Counted from the stretch's first letter, positions 7,592 to 17,106 are shown. The stretch: DNA of 64,000 bases from Serratia proteamaculans_D (GCF_049959315.1 NZ_CP188201.1); one strand, 5' to 3'. Made by a program: numbers and translations. The notes: a model not told the origin generated them from the sequence alone.

Positions 7592-10093
7592 ATGAGTGAT
7601 TATTCTATGACGTCATTACTGACACGGAAAAAAATACCCCTCACCGTCATTCTATCTTTCCTCTGGGCGCATTCGGCTTTTTCCGCCACGGAATTTAATA
7701 CCGACGTATTAGATATTGGCGATCGCAGCAAAGTGGATTTATCGCGTTTTTCCGACGCCGATTACGTCATGCCGGGTGCCTATCTGCTGGATATCAAGAT
7801 CAACCAGAAAACTCTGCCGCAGCGCAGCATCCAGTATTACCCGTCGCCGGAACAAAAGGATCGTTCCCGTGTCTGTCTGCCGCCCGATCTGATAGAAAAA
7901 ATGGCGCTGAAAGATGAAGTGGTCAAAAAAGTCACCCTGTGGCACGACAACAGCTGCGCCGATATCAGTGGCATCAAAGGAGCGACGATTTCCGACCGCA
8001 TCGGCGGAGGCGTACTGGCGATCACTATTCCACAGGCCTGGATGAAATATTCCGATCCGGACTGGACGCCACCGGAACAGTGGGATGACGGCATCCCTGG
8101 CTTGTTGCTGGACTACAGCATCAGCGGCCAGGTCGGTAAGCAAAGCCACAATAACAATACCGCAGAAAACCTCAGCAGCTACGGGACGGTCGGCGCCAAC
8201 CTGGGTGCCTGGCGTCTGCGCGCCGATTATCAGGCCAATTACAATCAGCAGGCCGGTCAGCGTGACAGTAACTTCGACTGGAACCAGATTTACGCCTATC
8301 GCGCACTGCCGATGCAGGCCGCCAAGCTGACCCTCGGCGAAATTTTCCTCGATTCGGGCGTGTTCGACTCCTACCGCTTCACCGGCCTTAACCTGGCCAG
8401 CGACGAGCGTATGCTGCCGCCAAACCTGCAGGGTTATGCGCCGGAAGTACGCGGCATTGCCAAAAGCAACGCCAAGATAACCGTGTCGCAAGAAGGCCGC
8501 ACGCTGTATGAAACCACCGTGCCTGCCGGTCCCTTTGCCATTCAGGATCTCAACAGTTCGGTACGCGGTCGGCTGGATGTGAAGGTAGAAGAGCAGGACG
8601 GCAGCGTATCGACCTTCCAGGTCGACACCGCCACCATTCCTTACCTGACGCGCCCCGGTTATGTCCGCTACAACGTCGCCGTGGGCAAGCCCTCGGCTTA
8701 CGATCACCGAACCCAAGGGCCGCTGTTCTCCGCCAGTGATTTCTCCTGGGGGTTAACCAGCGCCTGGTCGCTGTACGGCGGCGCCTTGCTTGGCGGCGAT
8801 TACAACGCCTGGGCACTCGGCCTGGGCCGTGACCTGAACGTGTTTGGCGCCATGTCGGTGGACGTGACGCAGTCTATCGCTCGCTTGCCCAATGAGCCGA
8901 CTGCCAGTGGGCTGTCGTTCAAGGTCAACTACGCCAAGCGCTTTGATGAGATGAACAGCCAGATCAATTTTGCCGGCTACCGCTTCTCACAGCGCAAATT
9001 CATGAACATGTCGCAGTATCTACAGGAACGCTACAACGATTACGACGAGCGCTACGACGGACGGCAAAAAGAGCTGTACACCATTACCGCCAGCAAAACC
9101 TTTATGGCGGAAGACAGCGCCAAGGCGATCACCGCTTACCTGACCTACTCGCACCAAACCTATTGGGATGCCAGGGCGCAGGATCGTTACGGGCTGTCTA
9201 CCAGCAAACTGTTCAACGTCGGCAATGTCAGCAACATCACCGCCTCGCTGTCGGCCTATCGCACCACCTACCACGGCCGCACCGACGACAGCGTAATGGT
9301 GAATTTCAGCGTGCCAATTGGCGATCGCCGTCGGGTGGGTTACTCGCTGCAAACCAGCAACAGCGACGTGACGCAGATGGCGTCCTACAACGACTACACC
9401 GATCCGAACAACACCTGGCAGGTGAGCGGTGGCTTTAACCAGTCAGGCAAATCACTGGCCCGGGGTTACTACAGCCATAACGCTTCGTTTGGCTCGCTCA
9501 ACGCCAGCGCCTCTTATCAGCAGGACAGCTATTCGTCGATCGGCGGCACCTTCCGCAGTGGCATTACCGCCACCCGACACGGCATAGCCGCACACCAGAA
9601 CTCCAGCAACGGCGGCAGCCGGATGATGCTCGATACCGACGGCATTGCCGGGGTGCCAATCAACAACGGCCGCGCCTACAGCAACCGCTTCGGCCTGGCG
9701 GTGATCTCCGACATCACCAGCTACTACAACACCGACACCCGCATCGACGTCAATACGTTAGCGGACGACGTGGAAGCCACCCGTGCCGTGGTGCAGGGCA
9801 CGCTGACCGAAGGTGCCATTGGCTACCGCCACTTTGAGGTGGTGAAAGGCAGCAAGCTGCTGGCCACCATCAAACTGGCCGACGGCAGTGAGCCACCATT
9901 CGGTGCCACGGTACTGAGCGAGCGTGGCCGTGAAGTGGCCGTAGTGAACGACGGCGGCTCGGTCTACCTGACCGGCGTGCAGCCGCAAGAGCAACTGGAC
10001 GTCGCCTGGGAAGGTCAGCGCCAGTGCCGCATTGTCATACCGGGCGCCGCCAAGCCGCTGGATCAGCTATTGCTGCCGTGCGCCAAACTGTAA
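7592..10093 (+). CDS. Fimbrial outer-membrane usher (PapC family)
   Basis: An 833-residue usher, the outer-membrane channel that accepts chaperone-subunit complexes and extrudes the fimbria. The N-terminal signal ends near SAFSA. It is followed by the periplasmic N-domain (FNTDVLDIGDRSKVDLSRF, MPGAYLLDIKINQ), a long beta-barrel/plug region rich in aromatic turns (WGLTSAWSLYGGALLGGDYNAW), and two C-terminal domains. The final Cys pair (QRQCRIVIPG and LLLPCAKL) is typical. Two ATGs 15 bases apart are possible starts. Full length and intact, so the secretion machinery should work. Confidence 0.96.
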   Translation: MSDYSMTSLLTRKKIPLTVILSFLWAHSAFSATEFNTDVLDIGDRSKVDLSRFSDADYVMPGAYLLDIKINQKTLPQRSIQYYPSPEQKDRSRVCLPPDLIEKMALKDEVVKKVTLWHDNSCADISGIKGATISDRIGGGVLAITIPQAWMKYSDPDWTPPEQWDDGIPGLLLDYSISGQVGKQSHNNNTAENLSSYGTVGANLGAWRLRADYQANYNQQAGQRDSNFDWNQIYAYRALPMQAAKLTLGEIFLDSGVFDSYRFTGLNLASDERMLPPNLQGYAPEVRGIAKSNAKITVSQEGRTLYETTVPAGPFAIQDLNSSVRGRLDVKVEEQDGSVSTFQVDTATIPYLTRPGYVRYNVAVGKPSAYDHRTQGPLFSASDFSWGLTSAWSLYGGALLGGDYNAWALGLGRDLNVFGAMSVDVTQSIARLPNEPTASGLSFKVNYAKRFDEMNSQINFAGYRFSQRKFMNMSQYLQERYNDYDERYDGRQKELYTITASKTFMAEDSAKAITAYLTYSHQTYWDARAQDRYGLSTSKLFNVGNVSNITASLSAYRTTYHGRTDDSVMVNFSVPIGDRRRVGYSLQTSNSDVTQMASYNDYTDPNNTWQVSGGFNQSGKSLARGYYSHNASFGSLNASASYQQDSYSSIGGTFRSGITATRHGIAAHQNSSNGGSRMMLDTDGIAGVPINNGRAYSNRFGLAVISDITSYYNTDTRIDVNTLADDVEATRAVVQGTLTEGAIGYRHFEVVKGSKLLATIKLADGSEPPFGATVLSERGREVAVVNDGGSVYLTGVQPQEQLDVAWEGQRQCRIVIPGAAKPLDQLLLPCAKL

Positions 10094-10109
10094 TCCGTAA
10101 CGCAGAGAA

Positions 10110-10868
10110 TTGAAGATGATGAATAACTTTCCGTTAGCAAAAATGGCCACGCTGGGCCTGGCATTAGCCGCTGCAATCCCCGCCGCCAACGCGGCGATAT
10201 CGCTGGATCGCACCCGTGCCGTTTACCTCAGCGACGCGAAATCGATCAGCCTGAATATCGTCAATGAAAACAAGGAACTGCCTTTCCTGGCGCAGTCCTG
10301 GCTGGAAAACGAGCGGCACCAGAAAATCACTTCACCACTGGTGGTGTTGCCGCCATTGCAACGGGTTGAGGCCAGCGAACGCAGCGTGGTGCGCATCACC
10401 AAGACGCCGGAGGCCGATCGCCTGCCGCAGGATCGCGAATCAGTGTTCTATTTCAACCTGCGCGAGATCCCGCCGAAAAGCAGCAAAACCAATGTGATGC
10501 AGTTGGCGCTGCAAACCCAGATCAAACTGTTTTATCGCCCGAAGGCCATCGTCGCGCCGAAAGGCGAAGTGTGGCAGGAGAAGCTGGTGTTTCACAAAAG
10601 TGCCGGCGGTTTCACCGTTGAAAACCCAACGCCGTTTTATATCACCCTGACCGGTATGACCCGTCAGACGCAGAAACAGGGCGGCGGCGCACTGGGTGGC
10701 TTCCAGCCGGTGATGCTCAAACCGAAATCCAGCGAAACCCTCAAGCTGAGTGACACTGGCCTCAACGGCTTCGTCATCAGCTATATCAATGATTACGGCG
10801 GCCATCCGGAGCTGCGCTTCGCCTGCAACGGCAGCGTCTGCAACGCCGTGCCCGATAGCAAAAAATAA
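10110..10868 (+). CDS. Periplasmic fimbrial chaperone (PapD family)
   Basis: A 252-residue two-domain immunoglobulin-like chaperone. The signal peptide ends around AANA (residue 28). The mature chain begins AISLDRTRAVY, containing the conserved Arg that grips the subunit carboxylate, and the matching Lys is in QTQIKLFYRP before the domain junction. FYFNLREIPPKS is the family signature in the F1-G1 hinge. It is slightly longer than PapD at the N-terminus because three Met codons cluster at the start. The gene follows the usher by 16 bp. Confidence 0.95.
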   Translation: MKMMNNFPLAKMATLGLALAAAIPAANAAISLDRTRAVYLSDAKSISLNIVNENKELPFLAQSWLENERHQKITSPLVVLPPLQRVEASERSVVRITKTPEADRLPQDRESVFYFNLREIPPKSSKTNVMQLALQTQIKLFYRPKAIVAPKGEVWQEKLVFHKSAGGFTVENPTPFYITLTGMTRQTQKQGGGALGGFQPVMLKPKSSETLKLSDTGLNGFVISYINDYGGHPELRFACNGSVCNAVPDSKK

Positions 10869-10879
10869 GGAGATAGCGC

Positions 10880-11494
10880 ATGGCTGAATTCACCGGCGGC
10901 CGCCTGCGGCCCCTGCTGCTCGGCGCGTTGCTGTTCACCGGCAGCGCCGCGGCGGCAACGCCACTGGGCGTGATCCAAGGCACCACCGGCACCGTCAGCT
11001 TTCATGGCGGCCTGCTCAGTTCCCCCTGCAGCCTGACGCCGGACAGCCAGGATCAATCGATTGATCTGGGTGACGTTAACGCGCGTGACTTCCAGAATGC
11101 CGGCGATCAGAGCACGCCGGTGCGCTTTCGCCTCTCTTTCCGCAACTGCCTTCTGGGTGCCAAAGCGCTGGCGGATAACCCGGCAGGGCAGCGCAACGGC
11201 GATGCCGCGCAGCTTTATTTACAGGGTGAGCAGGCTGCCACGCTGGTGTTTCTCGGCGACAGCGATGTCAACAACCCGGAGCTGCTGAAACTTAACGGCG
11301 GCGTACAGGGCATCGGCCTGCGGCTCAAGGATCAGCAAGGCCGTGCGCTGGCACTCAACCAGCAAAGTCGCCCCTACATTCTGCAGCCCGGCAGCAATAC
11401 GCTGTGGTTCAGCGCCAGCGTGGAATCCACGCAGCGGGCGGTAATGGCAGCCGGTTTTTCCGGCGTGGCACATATTCAGGTGATTTACCTGTGA
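10880..11494 (+). CDS. Minor fimbrial subunit
   Basis: A 204-residue secreted pilin with a signal peptide ending near AAAA (residue 25), the first-strand motif GTVSFHGGLLSSPC, a second Cys in FRNCLLGA, and the C-terminal zipper ending SGVAHIQVIYL. A ribosome binding site (AAGGAG) precedes the ATG. Position after the chaperone and before the adhesin suggests a tip-fibrillum or adaptor subunit (PapK/PapE/MrpE-like). An insertion of about 15 residues (ADNPAGQRNGDAAQLYLQ) after the second Cys makes it longer than the major pilin. Confidence 0.88.
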   Translation: MAEFTGGRLRPLLLGALLFTGSAAAATPLGVIQGTTGTVSFHGGLLSSPCSLTPDSQDQSIDLGDVNARDFQNAGDQSTPVRFRLSFRNCLLGAKALADNPAGQRNGDAAQLYLQGEQAATLVFLGDSDVNNPELLKLNGGVQGIGLRLKDQQGRALALNQQSRPYILQPGSNTLWFSASVESTQRAVMAAGFSGVAHIQVIYL

Positions 11495-11508
11495 GGTTCG
11501 TAAACGCT

Positions 11509-12513
11509 ATGAAAAAAACCTACCTGAGCCGCTGCCTGCCGCTGGCGTTGCTGCTGTCAGCCCCTGCCGTCTGGGCCAATGGTTACGTGACGCCGGACGG
11601 CGGCCCAAAACAGTTTTATGTCGACCTGAACGAAAGCAACATTACCAATACCGTCGGCTTTACCAAGCTGTTTACCTATGATCTCGGCGGCACCTATACC
11701 GGCAAAGTCTATTGCGATACGCCAATTCCTACCAGCCCGCACTTTTATAAATCGGATTCGGCGTTACCGCCTTCCGAATACGGTAACGGTTATTTAAAAC
11801 TTAATGATTTCCTTGATTTAAAAGCCGAGGTTTGGATCGCCGGCAATAAAAATGCCTATATCACGGTGCCGTTTTATAACGAGTCCAACCTGTTAAACCA
11901 ACATTCCTGCCGGCCGCCCTATTTGCAGGTCAATAATTACGGCAGCGGATCTAAAGGCAAGATCACTTTTCGGGTGCGCAAAAAAATCATCAACGGCGTA
12001 CAGATTAATGACCGCCAAATCATCGAGATGTATGGCCGCTTAGGTTCAACCGACGGCGGTTTCGGCCCCAACCCTATGGCGCAGGTATTTATTCAGTCCG
12101 CCATCCTCTACGTGCCGGATAAATGTGTGGTGAACGAAGGGCAGTTGATCAACGTTGAATTTGGCGAAATCAGCGGCAGTAACCTGAACGGCACCAGTTA
12201 TCCGCAAAGCATTCCGGTGCGCTTCCAGTGTGAAGGCGGCAGCTTTGAGGACGGCACGCTGAATATCAAACTGGCGGTCTCCGGTACCCCAGCGCCCTTC
12301 ACCAATAACGCGTTTAAAACCGATAAAACCGATCTCGGCATCGAGATCAAACATAACGGCCAGTTGGTTATCCCGAATGAGTTTTACTCGGTGCCGAATA
12401 TCGGTAACGGCGGCAGTTGGAACCTGATTGCCGCCCCCTTGGCCAACGGTGGCAAGGAAATCGCGGAAGGGGAATTTAACGCCTCGGCTACCATTGTGGC
12501 GGCCTTCGAGTAA
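11509..12513 (+). CDS. Two-domain fimbrial tip adhesin
   Basis: A 334-residue protein starting MKKTYLSR with a signal peptide to about residue 23 (VWA). The first about 170 residues form a beta-rich receptor-binding domain with two Cys (KVYCDTPIP and QHSCRPPYL). The rest is pilin-like, with paired Cys (DKCVVNEG and RFQCEGG) and a terminal donor-strand acceptor end FNASATIVAAFE. This is the layout of FimH/PapG/MrpH-type adhesins. In-frame sequence extends upstream into the preceding gene, but the chosen ATG has the signal peptide. The ligand is unknown. Confidence 0.88.
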   Translation: MKKTYLSRCLPLALLLSAPAVWANGYVTPDGGPKQFYVDLNESNITNTVGFTKLFTYDLGGTYTGKVYCDTPIPTSPHFYKSDSALPPSEYGNGYLKLNDFLDLKAEVWIAGNKNAYITVPFYNESNLLNQHSCRPPYLQVNNYGSGSKGKITFRVRKKIINGVQINDRQIIEMYGRLGSTDGGFGPNPMAQVFIQSAILYVPDKCVVNEGQLINVEFGEISGSNLNGTSYPQSIPVRFQCEGGSFEDGTLNIKLAVSGTPAPFTNNAFKTDKTDLGIEIKHNGQLVIPNEFYSVPNIGNGGSWNLIAAPLANGGKEIAEGEFNASATIVAAFE

Positions 12514-12531
12514 TTCAGGGAGAAACAGACG

Positions 12532-12897
12532 ATGCGTTTACGCGCTTTAGCGATGCTCAGTTGCACGCCCTTTTGGTTTACCACATTGCCGGCCGCGGCG
12601 GATACCGAGTTGGTCGGTTCTCCGCTGCAGTTCCACGGCACCGTGGTGAGCCGGCCGTGCAATATCGAGCCGCAATCGGCCGATCAGGTGGTGGAAATGG
12701 ACACGGTGATCGTCAAAACCCTGTACCGCTATGGGCATAGCAACCCGGTGCCGTTCAATATCAAGCTGACCGACTGTAAAACGTCGGTATTCAAATCCGT
12801 CAACGTCACCTTCAGCGGTACCGAAGACAGCGAGCTGCCGGGCAAGCTGGCGATTAATAACGGCAGCAACGGAAGGTTTTTGCCATCGTCTGCCTGA
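12532..12897 (+). pseudogene. Truncated minor pilin, end of the fimbrial operon
   Basis: The first about 112 codons encode a normal pilin: signal to about residue 23, FHGTVVSRPC, and a second Cys in LTDCKTSVFK followed by VNVTFSGTEDSELPGKLAINNGS. After that the reading runs into RFLPSSA and stops, so about 50-60 residues including the C-terminal donor-strand motif are missing. A pilin without that strand cannot be taken up by the chaperone. The break falls near 12870, where base composition also changes to AT-rich and gene-poor. Confidence 0.85.
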
Positions 12898-13905
12898 TAA
12901 AAGGGGCTGATATGACGAACCAGTCACTGAAGGTAAGGCAGACATTAAGTTAACATTTTAATTTTTAACACTGTTTTATAAAATAGGCCAACCTGTTGAT
13001 ATGTAGAGATAGAAACCACAAATTATAATAGCCTGGTAATAATTTCATGAATAATTACAGAAGCCCGGGCGTCTTAGTAGTAGCTATATATTAGAGATCA
13101 AACCCTAAACAGCCTAATATTCGGGTTATAAGCGTGACACGGATTGCCATGGAAGTATTACTTAGCCTCCAACGGCAGGCAGTGGTTTTTATCTGCCAGG
13201 ACCCATTTGGGGATAATTTGCATCCCTGCATCCCTGTTATTTTGTTGACCATGCTATGGCCTCCTAATCATTTAAAATAAAATTGATTTTATTTTGCTGC
13301 TGCTGGGTGCAGAAACTCTGCTATTAAAACTTACCAAAGCTGATGTGTTTATGCTGGCACCATGGCCTACTGTATATGCATGGCCTAGAAGTGCTGGAAA
13401 GGTGTGGTATACATCCTGACATGGTGTAACGTGATTTGCCTAATTTGGTAATACAGTTCTATGGCTGGGCAACTGGATCAAATGGCTATAAAAATTCAGT
13501 GTCCCGTCTTTACAATATTTTCCAACAGGTCCCATTTTGTCAGTTTTATGAGCATTTGTCTATGTATGAGTTAGATGGTTTTAGAGTTTGCCACCCTTAT
13601 CACGTAGCTGTAGACATTTATGTTCACTGTATATGAGTTAACGCGTTTAAGTGCAGATGATGGGCTCCATGCTGGCCTGGGGTTTGTTGGTTGTTCATTG
13701 CTGCCTGGCCCGGCCAAACGGGAGGTGTTGTAATCATTTGACTAGCACAAAGTAAGCCAAATTTGTTGTTGTTATGATCTGGGAAATGCTAAGCACTTGC
13801 CGAGACGTTAGATTTAATGGAAAGGACGTTAAGCGGCCCAGTGTGTGGGATGCATTTTTACCCCATAGTTTTAGCTATAAGCCTGCGTGATGAGATTTTC
13901 GCTAG
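12870..13905. other. Gene-poor scar between two broken genes
   Basis: About 1 kb lying between the end of the truncated pilin and the start of a beheaded polymerase/ligase gene. It is AT-rich with few CpG steps, unlike its neighbours, and I see no open frame with a plausible ribosome binding site. A perfect 10-bp inverted repeat (AAAATAAAAT / ATTTTATTTT) sits at 13274-13295. No transposase, terminal repeat or integrase trace could be recognised. It is probably the residue of an insertion-deletion that removed the pilin 3' end and the ligase 5' end. Confidence 0.6.
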
Positions 13906-14676
13906 GAACGCCCGTGGTTTGGCTGGGGTTACGGCCATTTTCAGCACGATTTCCTGCATCATTTCTATACCACCCACAGCAGCGGAATGGAAAGCGTCGC
14001 CATCAGCCACCCGCACAACGAAATTTTGCTGTGGGGCATCGAAGGTGGCCTGCTGAGCCTGAGCGGCATGGCCATGGTTGGCTGGGGATTATGGCGCTTA
14101 CTGCAACGCACCCGAGTATTGCCACTGCGCCCTGCCCCCTGGATGGCGGCACTGCCGATCCTGTTGCACATGATGGTGGAGTACCCGCTTTATCTTTCCG
14201 CCGCCCACGCCGTGCTGCTGCTGGCAATCTTGCGCGCGGGTGACGTACGCCGCCGTTGGCGGTTACCTCTCCTGGCACAGCAGACACTGCGTCTGCTCAC
14301 CGGTGCCGCAGCCTTACTGATGTTGCCCTATCTGCTCAACGGCCTGCACAGCGCACTGATCATTACCGCGGTAGAGAAAACCGGCCTGCGGCAGTTTGGC
14401 CCCATGAGCCGGGTGATAACGCCAACGCCCTGGCAGGTGCGTTATGACTACGACGTCCAGTTACAGCGGCTGCTGCAATATCCGCAAACCCGCGATACCG
14501 CCACGCTGTTGAATTACCGGCAGTGGGCAGAAAACGAAATCCGCGTGCGGCCGGACGCCAATATCTACATCAATCTGGTGGCGGTCAGCCGCTTACTGCA
14601 ACAGCCCCAGCGGGCCGCCGAACTGCAACATCAGGCTCGTCGACTGTTCCCGCACGATATGCGTTTTGAGGAGTAA
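13906..14676 (+). pseudogene. O-antigen ligase / PglL-like gene, N-terminus missing
   Basis: In frame from 13906 the translation reads PWFGWGYGHF, then HPHNEILLWGIEGG, then LLHMMVEYPLYLSAAH, the conserved core of the Wzy/WaaL/PglL superfamily, followed by a C-terminal domain of Wzy_C_2 type. Upstream in this frame is a stop at 13903 and no trace of the 7-9 N-terminal membrane helices, so roughly 300 residues are lost. An internal ATG at 13987 could start a fragment but would lack the catalytic membrane part. PglL-type enzymes can glycosylate pilins, so linkage to the fimbrial operon is notable. The stop is 2 bases before the next gene's ATG. Confidence 0.8.
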
Positions 14677-14678
14677 TC

Positions 14679-15290
14679 ATGCTTAATATTCAGTTCACCC
14701 TACTGGGCAGCGATAACTTTTATCAATTCGGCTTACGGCGACTGCTGGAAGAATATCTGTATGACCTGAACACCAGCAGCCGCAGATATTCGGTCGATCT
14801 GCAAAATCTGGAACCGATAGAAATCGTGTTTCGTACTCTGGAAGAGGCTTGCGGCTGCGCGCGTTGCTATCAAAGCCCGCACCAGACACCTCGTCACCGG
14901 CAAATGATCGTGCTGATCCTTGATGATCGCGACACCCGTTATTCGCACGCCCATCCGGCGCTGTTCAGCATTAACCGCCGTGACGCCACCGCGACGATCC
15001 GCAACAAATTGCAGATGGCGCTGGAACAGTTTTGCCAACAACCCTGGGTGGCGCTGCATGCCAGCGGTATCTGGAAATGTCGGCAGTGTCGCATCGCCGC
15101 CCTGAGCAGTTGCGAGAAGAAAGTGCTGAGACTGATGAGCACCGGCATGTCCGCCTGCACCATCGCCGGTATGCTGCACCGCAGCCAGAAGACCATCAGC
15201 GCCCATAAGCGCTCGGCGATGCGCAAACTGAACGTGCACAAAAGCACCGAGCTAAACAAAATGCTGTTAAATCAGATGGGATTAAACTGA
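14679..15290 (+). CDS. LuxR-type regulator with Cys clusters
   Basis: A 203-residue DNA-binding protein. The C-terminal about 60 residues are a LuxR/FixJ helix-turn-helix (LSSCEKKVLRLMSTGMSACTI, then HRSQKTISAHKRSAMRKL). The N-terminal half is not a recognisable receiver: it lacks the acidic pocket and DxxMP motif. It holds CGCARC at 58-63 and CRQC at 134-137, which could bind a metal or form disulfides. GGAG in the end of the preceding pseudogene is its ribosome binding site, so it was coupled to the ligase-like gene. Such orphan LuxR proteins often regulate fimbriae or motility, but its target is unknown. Confidence 0.82.
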   Translation: MLNIQFTLLGSDNFYQFGLRRLLEEYLYDLNTSSRRYSVDLQNLEPIEIVFRTLEEACGCARCYQSPHQTPRHRQMIVLILDDRDTRYSHAHPALFSINRRDATATIRNKLQMALEQFCQQPWVALHASGIWKCRQCRIAALSSCEKKVLRLMSTGMSACTIAGMLHRSQKTISAHKRSAMRKLNVHKSTELNKMLLNQMGLN

Positions 15291-16208
15291 CAGCGGTTTC
15301 TTTTGCAGGAAGATCTCCGCCAGCATGCAGCGTGCGCCACCACCGCCAAGATCTTCAATAATGTCAATTGGCCCCAGCGCCAGCCGGGCATAGCCGCCTA
15401 TCAGCGCCTGCTGTTGCGGGGTGAAACTGGCCCAGGCGCGGGTCGACATGGCATAGACCGGGCTGCCGTCCCCGGCTCGCAGTTCCAATACGTTGCAGGC
15501 GAAAGCTTCCATCTGAGCGAAACTGACGTCAATAATGGTTTTCCCGCTGCGTTCCAGCGTTGCGACCAGCGCGTTTTTTTGCGTCTCGCTGCGGATACTT
15601 TCAAGGCAAATAATGACGTATCGCACTCCGACGCTCATCATCACATTGGTGTGATAGATAGGCTGATTATTAGCATCCACGGCGTCAAACCAGACAATCT
15701 GATAACCCGAATGGCGCTCAAATTCGTCGCCAACCTCCGGCGAGCTGCGGGACGACTGGCAGCAGTAAGCCAACTGGTGCTGACGATCCAGGATCAACGA
15801 GCCGGTACCTTCCAGAAAGCGCCCGGCCAGTTCGTGGGCAGAAAGATCGACACGTCGTTCAACCACAAAGTCATTGGCGAGCTGCGCGATAATGTCCTGA
15901 CGACGCTCTCGTCGTCGGTTGACGGCTTCCATCGGAAAGGTGAACAGGGTGCCGTCCGCCAACAGGGCAATCCAGTTATTGGGAAATAATGCGTCCGGCG
16001 TTTCCTGCCCTTCAATCTCATCCATCACCCTGACGTCGACACCGGCCTGGCGTAATGCATCGACGTAGCCGTTAAAGGCAATGACGGCCCCAGCCTTGTG
16101 ATCCTCATGTTCCCCGGTGATTTTCTGGAAAAAATTGCTGTGCCGGGTTTCCGGATTAGCGGTAAAGCCAGACGGCCTGATCATAAAAACGGATTGGGTG
16201 GTTTGCAT
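15282..16208 (-). CDS. ctlX: Citrulline-utilisation hydrolase CtlX family
   Basis: A 308-residue guanidino-group-modifying enzyme (arginine deiminase/amidinotransferase superfamily). It has FPNNWIAL near residue 75, FLEGTGSL with the catalytic Glu near 133, the catalytic His in IYHTNVMMS near 186, and the nucleophile Cys in GGARCMLAEIF near 294. CtlX proteins are tied to citrulline or arginine-related catabolism. An in-frame GTG 12 bases upstream is the alternative start. The 3' end overlaps the LuxR gene's end by 9 bp (convergent). The divergent Lrp-type gene is its likely regulator. Confidence 0.87.
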   Translation of the reverse strand: MQTTQSVFMIRPSGFTANPETRHSNFFQKITGEHEDHKAGAVIAFNGYVDALRQAGVDVRVMDEIEGQETPDALFPNNWIALLADGTLFTFPMEAVNRRRERRQDIIAQLANDFVVERRVDLSAHELAGRFLEGTGSLILDRQHQLAYCCQSSRSSPEVGDEFERHSGYQIVWFDAVDANNQPIYHTNVMMSVGVRYVIICLESIRSETQKNALVATLERSGKTIIDVSFAQMEAFACNVLELRAGDGSPVYAMSTRAWASFTPQQQALIGGYARLALGPIDIIEDLGGGGARCMLAEIFLQKKPLSV

Positions 16209-16351
16209 GTTATTTTTCACCGGGTTCAGGATTAGCCAGGGGCTGGCGCGACACCATTATGGATAATCAATTTGAAACCAGTCAGTGTGAAAAATGATTA
16301 AATTGCTCTATATTTTTACAAATCGCCACAACTCAGTGACACATTGCCAAC

Positions 16352-16774
16352 ATGAATGATACCGATCGCCAGATCCTCGCGCTGCTGCGCGAAAACGCCC
16401 GTGCCTCCATCACCGAGATCGCCAACAAGGTGCGGGTTTCGCGCGCTACGGTGCAAAAAAGAATTGAGGCGCTGGAGGCACAAGGGATCATTACCGGCTA
16501 TACCATCCGCATTAAACCGGGCGTGGAGCATAACCGCATCCGCGCCTGGATGTGCGTGGCGGTAGAAGGCACCAAGGCACCCAGCGTGTTGCAGCAACTG
16601 CGCGGCGAACCTTCGGTCTTCACCCTGCACACCACCAACGGCAAGTGGGATATTCTGGTGGAGATCCGCACCGACAGCCTGGAGAGCTTCGATAAAATTT
16701 TGGGCCGCATCCGGCGCATTGCCGGCATTGCCAACACCGAGACCAGCATCCTGCTGTCGACGCACAAGGCTTAA
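16352..16774 (+). CDS. Lrp/AsnC family regulator
   Basis: A 140-residue amino-acid-responsive regulator. Residues 1-60 are the HTH (NDTDRQILALLRENARAS, then VSRATVQKRIEAL), and residues 65-135 the RAM ligand-binding domain (FTLHTTNGKWDILVEI, then IRRIAGIANTETSILL). It diverges from the CtlX gene with a gap of 143 bp, so it probably controls that gene in response to an amino acid such as citrulline or arginine. Its stop overlaps the convergent SMR gene's stop by 4 bases. Confidence 0.92.
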   Translation: MNDTDRQILALLRENARASITEIANKVRVSRATVQKRIEALEAQGIITGYTIRIKPGVEHNRIRAWMCVAVEGTKAPSVLQQLRGEPSVFTLHTTNGKWDILVEIRTDSLESFDKILGRIRRIAGIANTETSILLSTHKA

Positions 16775-17106
16775 CGCCTCACGGCAGGTTTGACTATCCC
16801 AAATTTTAAACAGGCAATACCGCAGATAATGAATAAAAAACCCAACAGCTTGAGGGGCGATACCGACTCATGAAACAGCAGATAACTCAAAGAAACGATC
16901 AGCACAATGCCAATGCCTTCCCATAGCGCATAAGCAATACCCAGAGGAATAGTCCTGATTGCTTTGGCAAAGAAAAAATAGGAAATACATATCGCTATTA
17001 ATGTAATAAGGTGAAGTTTATCGCACTGGTAGAGCTGCGCGTATTTAATAAAAATGGTTCCCATCACCTCAAATAATATAGCCAGCAACAGCATAATCCA
17101 TTGCAT
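16771..17106 (-). CDS. SMR family transporter (MdtJ-like)
   Basis: A 111-residue four-helix inner-membrane protein. The conserved membrane Glu is in FEVMGTIFIKYA (residue 13), and the signature LGIAYALWEGIGI is shared almost exactly with MdtJ, the spermidine-export subunit. MdtJ normally works with MdtI as a heterodimer; no partner is encoded beside this gene. It could therefore be a homodimer or pair with an MdtI elsewhere. The gene stands alone between two unrelated genes. Confidence 0.88.
   Translation of the reverse strand: MQWIMLLLAILFEVMGTIFIKYAQLYQCDKLHLITLIAICISYFFFAKAIRTIPLGIAYALWEGIGIVLIVSLSYLLFHESVSPLKLLGFLFIICGIACLKFGIVKPAVRR

Noticed and set aside
13436..13636. 66-residue frame inside the scar
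   Set aside because: No ribosome binding site, no recognisable sequence and unusual composition; it is more likely chance in AT-rich DNA.
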